64,000 nucleotides of DNA from an uncultured Eubacteriales bacterium. GTDB lineage: Bacteria > Bacillota > Clostridia > Oscillospirales > CAG-272. This document shows positions 59,569-64,000 of this stretch, one piece after another. The DNA lies in NCBI GenBank assembly GCA_934432725.1, contig CAKRZE010000001.1:248001-312000 (forward strand), in the 5' to 3' direction. How positions within the stretch are numbered: position 1 is the stretch's first letter; each line of letters begins with the position of its first letter. Position numbers and translations under genes: made by a program. Under the pieces are notes generated by a model. That model did no database searches and was not told where the DNA came from. It saw nothing but the letters and a program-made list of their open reading frames with translations.

Positions 59569-60411
59569 TCAGACCAGTCTGTCACCCTTCGGATTTCCGT
59601 CGATTCTGACCAAAGCCGCATACAGCTCCGATTTTTCCACCCGGAGAATATCTCCCGGCTCCATCGCGGCGATGCCGATTCCATCGGATGTCAGATACAG
59701 CCTGCCGCCGAAGCCGCAGGTATTGCAAAGCTCCAGAACCGTTGTATCCCGGAACAGGATCGCTCTGCTCTGTCCGGCATGCGGACAAATCGGAATGCAG
59801 CCGATTACGCTGAGCGCCGGGTCCATTGCCGGTCCCCCCGCGGACATCGCATAGCCGGTTGAGCCGGTCGGCGTGAAGATTACGGCGCCGTCTGCACGAT
59901 AGGTATCCGTCCGCCCTCCGTCGGCGGTCACGGTAAAGTCAGCGATCCCGGAAAAAACCGCACGCGTCACACAGACGTCGTTCAGAATCCCGTCCCTTCT
60001 GAGAAGCTCCGTTTCGCCGCGCATCCATGCAAGCTTCAGCATCGACCGCTTTTCCAGCGTATAGGCACCCTCCGGGATTTTTTTCAGAAGCGAGAGCCGA
60101 TCCGGCTCCACCTCACAAAGATACCCCATTCTGCCGAGATTTACGCTCAGAATCGGAATCCCTTTTTCCGCCGCCCGATGCGCGGTGCGGATCACAGAGC
60201 CGTCCCCGCCCATCACCAGATACATATCCGGCTCAAGTCCCTCGGAGGAGCAGACCGGAAGCAAGTCCTCCTCCATGGCTGACAAAAATTCGGGTGCAAT
60301 ACACAACCGCACAGAGGGATACTCTCCCAATATCCGCGCCGCACGCTTCGTCACCGTCAATCCCGTGTCTTTGTCGGGATTCGGTCTTAATTGTATAATC
60401 ATGTTCCGCAT
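59569..60411 (-). CDS. nadK: NAD kinase
   Basis: 280 aa. Makes NADP from NAD and ATP. Seen: VMGGDGSVIRTAH (GGDG with the catalytic Asp), VNLGRMGYLCEVEPD, LNDVCVTRA, and the glycine-rich TPTGSTGYAMSAGGP. Lies between argR and tlyA in the conserved cluster. Confidence 0.94.
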   Translation of the reverse strand: MRNMIIQLRPNPDKDTGLTVTKRAARILGEYPSVRLCIAPEFLSAMEEDLLPVCSSEGLEPDMYLVMGGDGSVIRTAHRAAEKGIPILSVNLGRMGYLCEVEPDRLSLLKKIPEGAYTLEKRSMLKLAWMRGETELLRRDGILNDVCVTRAVFSGIADFTVTADGGRTDTYRADGAVIFTPTGSTGYAMSAGGPAMDPALSVIGCIPICPHAGQSRAILFRDTTVLELCNTCGFGGRLYLTSDGIGIAAMEPGDILRVEKSELYAALVRIDGNPKGDRLV

Positions 60412-60480
60412 TCCTCTCCAAAGGGATATTGCAGCTCCGCCGCCGTGCGGCGTCTGCTTTCAATTTCAGCCGATGCTTAC

Positions 60481-61239
60481 TTACGCAGGACAGACGGACC
60501 TGCCGCCTTCCTTCACAAACAGGGCAAGATACTCCCTGTTCCCGTCTCCGCCCGCAATCGGCGAGTCCGTTATGCCGCGGCAAAGAAGCCCGTGTGCAAA
60601 CGCCTCCGCCCGGATCATCTCGCATACCCGCTCATGCACCCGGCGGTCGGTCACAATCCCGTTTTTGTTCAGACAGGCGCGCCCCGCCTCAAACTGCGGC
60701 TTGATCAGGCTGATAAAGCGTCCGCCCTCCGCCAATACGTCCGATACCGCATCGTAAATCTTTGTCTGGGATATAAAGGAAAGATCCGCCACCGCAATGT
60801 CGCACGGAACGCCGCCGATATCGCACAGCGTCAGATTTCTCGCGTTGAAGCCCTCCATGGAAACCACGCGCGGGTCGGCTGCCAGCCTCGGATGGAGCTG
60901 TCCCCTGCCGGAATCCACAGCATATACCAAAGACGCTCCGTTTTGCAGAAGACAGTCGGTAAAGCCCCCTGTGGAGGCACCGAAATCAACCGCCCGGAGT
61001 CCTGCCGGACACACGGAAAACCGCCGCAGCGCCGCCTCCAGCTTCAGCCCGCCGCGGCTGACATAGGGCATTACCTCGCCGCGCACCTCCACGACCGGTT
61101 CAACTCCGTCCGGAATCAGAAAGGATGCCTTTCGCACCCTTTGACCGTTCACAAAAATGTTGCCTGCCTCAAGCATGCCCTTCGCCTTCTGCCGGCTCTC
61201 CGCAAAGCCGTGCCCGGCAAGATACACATCGATCCTCAT
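60481..61239 (-). CDS. tlyA: TlyA-family rRNA 2'-O-ribose methyltransferase (hemolysin A family)
   Basis: 252 aa. N-terminal S4 RNA-binding domain (IDVYLAGHGFAESRQKAKGM, GNIFVNGQRVRK) and a Rossmann methyltransferase with SAM motif VDFGASTGGFTDCLLQ, VYAVDSG and VADLSFISQTKI. Members methylate 16S/23S rRNA riboses and affect capreomycin sensitivity. Start ATG 61239, 8 bp after ispA; an open frame to 61326 overlaps ispA. Confidence 0.93.
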   Translation of the reverse strand: MRIDVYLAGHGFAESRQKAKGMLEAGNIFVNGQRVRKASFLIPDGVEPVVEVRGEVMPYVSRGGLKLEAALRRFSVCPAGLRAVDFGASTGGFTDCLLQNGASLVYAVDSGRGQLHPRLAADPRVVSMEGFNARNLTLCDIGGVPCDIAVADLSFISQTKIYDAVSDVLAEGGRFISLIKPQFEAGRACLNKNGIVTDRRVHERVCEMIRAEAFAHGLLCRGITDSPIAGGDGNREYLALFVKEGGRSVCPA

Positions 61240-61247
61240 GATCCGAA

Positions 61248-62102
61248 TTACACCTTGCGGTCCACAAGATACCGCGCCAAAGCAGTCAGTGTGTCCGAAT
61301 TCGGGTAGGGAGCGATTGCAAGGCACGCTTCCTCAGTCAGCTTCTGTGCCAGGGCATGCGCCTCCCCGCGGTTCAGGAAAGAAAGGAAGGTGGTTTTCTG
61401 ATCCTCCTCGCCGTCATCCAGAATATCGTCCTCGATCTGGAACGCCAGCCCGACAGCAGACGCATACCGGTCGGCAGCAAGCTGCTTTTCCCGATCGGCT
61501 CCGGCAGCAAGGCACCCGAGAACTGCGGCTGCGCGGATCAGACAGCCGGTTTTCAGCCGGTTCATCTTCAGAAGCGTGTCATAATCAAACTGCTTCTCTT
61601 CCCCGATTTCGTCCAGGACCTGTCCGCCGATCATGCCGTCTGCCCCAGCCATTTCGGAAAGCAGTAAAACCCCCTTCAGCCTTGCGTCCGCATCAACCTC
61701 CCCGTTCCCGGCTGCAACGCCGAACGCGGCGGTCAGAAGCGCGTCGCCCGCAAGGAGCGCGTTTGCATATCCGAATACCTTGTGATTGGTCGGTTTTCCG
61801 CGCCGCATGTCGTCATTGTCCATGCACGGCAGATCATCGTGAATCAGGGAGTAGGTGTGTATCATCTCCACCGCGCAGGCAAACGGCAGTGCAGAGCGGT
61901 CCTCCCCGCCGAACATGCGGCAGAACTCCAGTGTCAGGGTCGGTCGGATCCGTTTCCCGCCCGCATAGGCAGAATACCGCATCGCCTCAAACAGCACCTG
62001 ATACTGTTCGTCTCCGCCGGAAAGAAGCTGTTCCATCGCGCGGTCGATCAAAGCCGCATTACTGTGCAGAATCTGTGAAAGCTTGTTCATCATATGTTCC
62101 AT
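61248..62102 (-). CDS. ispA: Farnesyl/geranyl diphosphate synthase (polyprenyl synthetase)
   Basis: 284 aa. Condenses IPP with DMAPP/GPP. First aspartate-rich motif DDLPCMDND (about 87-95) with MIHTYSLIH before it, second motif FQIEDDILDD, plus GGQVLDEI and YANALLAGDALLTAAFG. Overlaps xseB by about 40 bp; several start codons are possible (62102, 62093, 62090). dxs, which normally follows in Clostridia, is absent. Confidence 0.93.
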   Translation of the reverse strand: MEHMMNKLSQILHSNAALIDRAMEQLLSGGDEQYQVLFEAMRYSAYAGGKRIRPTLTLEFCRMFGGEDRSALPFACAVEMIHTYSLIHDDLPCMDNDDMRRGKPTNHKVFGYANALLAGDALLTAAFGVAAGNGEVDADARLKGVLLLSEMAGADGMIGGQVLDEIGEEKQFDYDTLLKMNRLKTGCLIRAAAVLGCLAAGADREKQLAADRYASAVGLAFQIEDDILDDGEEDQKTTFLSFLNRGEAHALAQKLTEEACLAIAPYPNSDTLTALARYLVDRKV

Positions 62103-62304
62103 CCGTTTTCTTCATTAATATCCGGACGCGCTGTTCCGCGGCATCCAGACGGTCGGAGCAGCGCCTGACAAGCGCCGTTCCCTCTTCAAACAGTTTCAGA
62201 GAGGCGTCAAGCGGTGCGCTGCCGTCCTCCAGTGCCCGAACAATCTCTTCCAGGCGCTCCATTGATTTTTCAAAGGATTCTTCCTTTTTCATATTTATGA
62301 CCAT
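62059..62304 (-). CDS. xseB: Exodeoxyribonuclease VII small subunit
   Basis: 81 aa helical hairpin typical of XseB: SFEKSMERLEEIVRALEDGS, APLDASLKLFEEGTALVRRC. Binds XseA. Start ATG 62304 or ATG 62292 (MKKEES), neither with a strong ribosome site. The leader is part of a tandem repeat. Confidence 0.9.
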   Translation of the reverse strand: MVINMKKEESFEKSMERLEEIVRALEDGSAPLDASLKLFEEGTALVRRCSDRLDAAEQRVRILMKKTDGTYDEQAFTDSAQ

Positions 62305-62330
62305 GACTCTTGCGTCAGCAAAAGCATCCT

Positions 62331-62544
62331 TTCTTCGGAATTACAGCCGGTTTTGCTCCGAGAAACCGGTGTCGAAGGACAAATACCGCAAAGCGCTGAT
62401 CGAAGGCTTGTTTTTTCATATTTATCGCCGTTCTTCGGAATTGCGGCTGGCTTTGCAGAGTAAAACAGGTTCCGTGAAGGCAGGAAAAGCCGGAAAGCAT
62501 GGATGGAGGGCTTCATTTTCCATGCTTATCACCGTTCTTCGGAG
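62331..62544 (-). repeat. Imperfect tandem repeat (about 2 x 100-105 bp) between xseA and xseB
   Basis: Units 62331-62430 and 62431-62535 share TTCTTCGGAATT, GGCTTTTGC/TTTTGC, AAACAGGTT-like, GAAGG, and end TTTATCGCCG/CTTATCACCG. A partial third unit follows (TTCTTCGGA), and TTTTTCATATTTATGA at 62285-62300 in the xseB 5' end matches the unit end. No product predicted. Confidence 0.7.
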
Positions 62545-62652
62545 CCTAAAATGATTTTCCGGGCAAAGCCGATGCCTTAGACAGGGAAGCCTCGTCCAGG
62601 CGCCCTTCCCGTCCGGAGTCCCTTGCGGAAGAATCTCCGGACCGCATCCGTC

Positions 62653-63873
62653 TCACGTCTGCCAGACGGTGTTCTCCACAACCGCAAAAATCTTTCCGTC
62701 AGAGACCTGAAGCGTCAGCCTGCTTCCCTCCTGAACCTGTCCGACATTTTTGACCAGAGTGCCGTCTGTGTCATAGACCGCCGCATATCCGCGTCCAAGC
62801 ACCCTGAGCGGACTTACCGCATCCAGAACGGAGGCTTTCCCTAAAAGCTCCCGCCGCTTCTGCACCAGAAGTCGCTCTATTCCGCGGAGCATCGCCGTTT
62901 CATTGTTCATCAGCCGAATTCTTTTGTCATCCAGAAACGCCTCCGGCACCGTCAGGGCGCGGCTTTGTGCGTAATGCAGGACTGTTGTTCTGCACCGGGC
63001 AAGCTTCTGTTTCAGCGCAGCCTCCATCCGCTCCGCATATGCGGGCAGGGCGGCGCGGAGCGCTCCGGCGTCCGGAACCGCTATCTCTGCGGCGGCAGAA
63101 GGCGTCGGCGCCCGCCGGTCGGCGGCAAAATCGCAGATCGTGAAATCTGTTTCATGCCCGACCGCCGAAATGACCGGAACCGACGACGATGCGATCTGAC
63201 GGGCAAGCGCCTCGTCATTGAATGCCCATAAATCCTCCAATGAGCCTCCGCCCCGCCCGATAATAATCAGATCCACCGGCTTGTCGCGGTTGAAGCAGCG
63301 GATTCCCTCCGCCAGCTGCGCTGCGGCGCCCTCCCCCTGCACCAGTGCCGGATACAGGATAAGCTCTGCCATCGGAAAGCGCCTTCCAGCCACATGAATC
63401 ATGTCTCTTACGGCTGCACCTGTCGGGGACGTGATGATTCCGATCTTTTCCGGAAACGCGGGGAGCGGCTTCTTCCGCGCCTCGTCAAACAGTCCCTCGG
63501 CGGCAAGCCTTGCCTTCAGCTGCTCATATGCAATATAAAGCGCTCCGATTCCGTCCGGCTGCATATCGTCCGCATAAAGCTGATACACGCCGTCCCGCAC
63601 ATAGCAGGATATCCTGCCGTGGACAATCACGCGCATTCCGTTTTCCGGCACAAACCGAAGGCGGCAGGCGCTGGAGCGGAACATCACCGTTTTCAGAAGC
63701 CCGTCCGCGTCCTTCAGCGTAAAGTACAGATGTCCGGACTTGTAATGATTGGTAAAATTAGATATTTCCCCGCGTACATACACAGAGCCGAGAACCGGAG
63801 TATGATCCAGAAGCATGCGCACATACTCATTGACCTGCGATACGGTCAGAACCGCTCTTTCCCTCTCAGCCAT
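62653..63873 (-). CDS. xseA: Exodeoxyribonuclease VII large subunit
   Basis: 406 aa. N-terminal OB-fold (VNEYVRMLLDHTPVLGSVYV, RGEISNFTNHYKSGHLYFTL), catalytic region (IGIITSPTGAAVRDMIHVAG, IIGRGGGSLEDLWAFNDE, SAVGHETDFTICDFAADRRA) and a C-terminal coiled coil. Degrades single-stranded DNA with XseB. ATG 63873 has GGAGGAG upstream and overlaps the stop of tsaD by 8 bp. Confidence 0.95.
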   Translation of the reverse strand: MAERERAVLTVSQVNEYVRMLLDHTPVLGSVYVRGEISNFTNHYKSGHLYFTLKDADGLLKTVMFRSSACRLRFVPENGMRVIVHGRISCYVRDGVYQLYADDMQPDGIGALYIAYEQLKARLAAEGLFDEARKKPLPAFPEKIGIITSPTGAAVRDMIHVAGRRFPMAELILYPALVQGEGAAAQLAEGIRCFNRDKPVDLIIIGRGGGSLEDLWAFNDEALARQIASSSVPVISAVGHETDFTICDFAADRRAPTPSAAAEIAVPDAGALRAALPAYAERMEAALKQKLARCRTTVLHYAQSRALTVPEAFLDDKRIRLMNNETAMLRGIERLLVQKRRELLGKASVLDAVSPLRVLGRGYAAVYDTDGTLVKNVGQVQEGSRLTLQVSDGKIFAVVENTVWQT

Positions 63874-64000
63874 GTGTCTCCTCCCAGCGTCTCCTGCACA
63901 GAAGCGCGATTCCGGCAGCGTTGTCGCAGGAAAACTGCGGCTCTGCAAAATAAGCGTCAAAACGGCCGGATAAAGCGGGACGTATCAGTCTGTTGCTCAT
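63866..64000 (-). CDS. tsaD: tRNA threonylcarbamoyladenosine synthase subunit TsaD, 3' end
   Basis: 44 codons plus TGA. The segment PQFSCDNAAGIALLC matches the C-terminal DNAA signature of TsaD/Gcp (metal ligand Asp). The gene enters from outside the window. Its overlap with xseA and the known clostridial order support the call, though the piece is short. Confidence 0.7.
   Translation of the reverse strand: MSNRLIRPALSGRFDAYFAEPQFSCDNAAGIALLCRRRWEETHG

Noticed and set aside
1..64000. tRNA, rRNA or known riboswitch genes
   Set aside because: I saw no cloverleaf with conserved T-loop or rRNA-like tracts by eye; a covariance search was not possible.

Overview
The window looks like chromosome from a Gram-positive, low-to-mid G+C Bacillota, most likely a gut-type Clostridia. 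The evidence is WhiA, RapZ, an ArgR/RecN/NadK/TlyA cluster, strong GGAGG-type ribosome sites, class A PBP, DUF2975-like membrane proteins and a WapA/Rhs-type wall protein. Nearly every gene is on the minus strand, so 'upstream' usually means a higher coordinate. I cannot name the species. The only clear plus-strand gene is an acetyl-xylan-esterase-like hydrolase at 44.4 kb.

Layout. 0-0.6 kb: 3' part of a sugar transferase. 1.3-5.8 kb: six small genes that look like orphan immunity proteins (DUF2691, an SH3/LSm-like protein, membrane proteins, a tandem zinc ribbon). 6.2-10.1 kb: a MarR regulator and a heterodimeric ABC exporter. 10.5-15.1 kb: small membrane proteins, a cytidine deaminase, a TetR regulator and a TfoX-like protein. 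15.4-43.6 kb: a large polymorphic-toxin locus. 44.4-49.4 kb: the esterase, a class A PBP and a membrane protein. 49.6-64 kb: housekeeping genes dnaE, whiA, rapZ, murB, recN, argR, nadK, tlyA, ispA, xseB, xseA and the end of tsaD.

The centrepiece is the Rhs locus. One full-length secreted YD-repeat protein (2242 aa, 36870-43598) carries a pretoxin-HINT domain and a C-terminal toxin tip, with its candidate immunity gene overlapping the 3' end. Downstream of it lie eleven displaced rhs 3' ends (called C1 to C11 here, in order away from the full gene). Each starts inside the conserved core, and the intact ones carry a different toxin tip followed by a different candidate immunity gene. Most lack a start codon, so they look like a silent bank that could be recombined onto the full gene. 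Seven begin at exactly the same codon beside the same 30-nt palindrome. Two others begin at a second codon beside a different palindrome, and one at a third codon beside a third. Core alleles occur in all four combinations, which is direct evidence of past recombination. Several units are decaying (in-frame TGA in C1 and C8, frameshift in C9, scars in C7 and C11), and runs of immunity genes without toxins remain between them.

A second non-coding signal is a dispersed element of about 160-200 bp (three copies, at 10.2, 14.1 and 45.6 kb) with hairpins at its ends, placed at gene 3' ends where it probably also terminates transcription.
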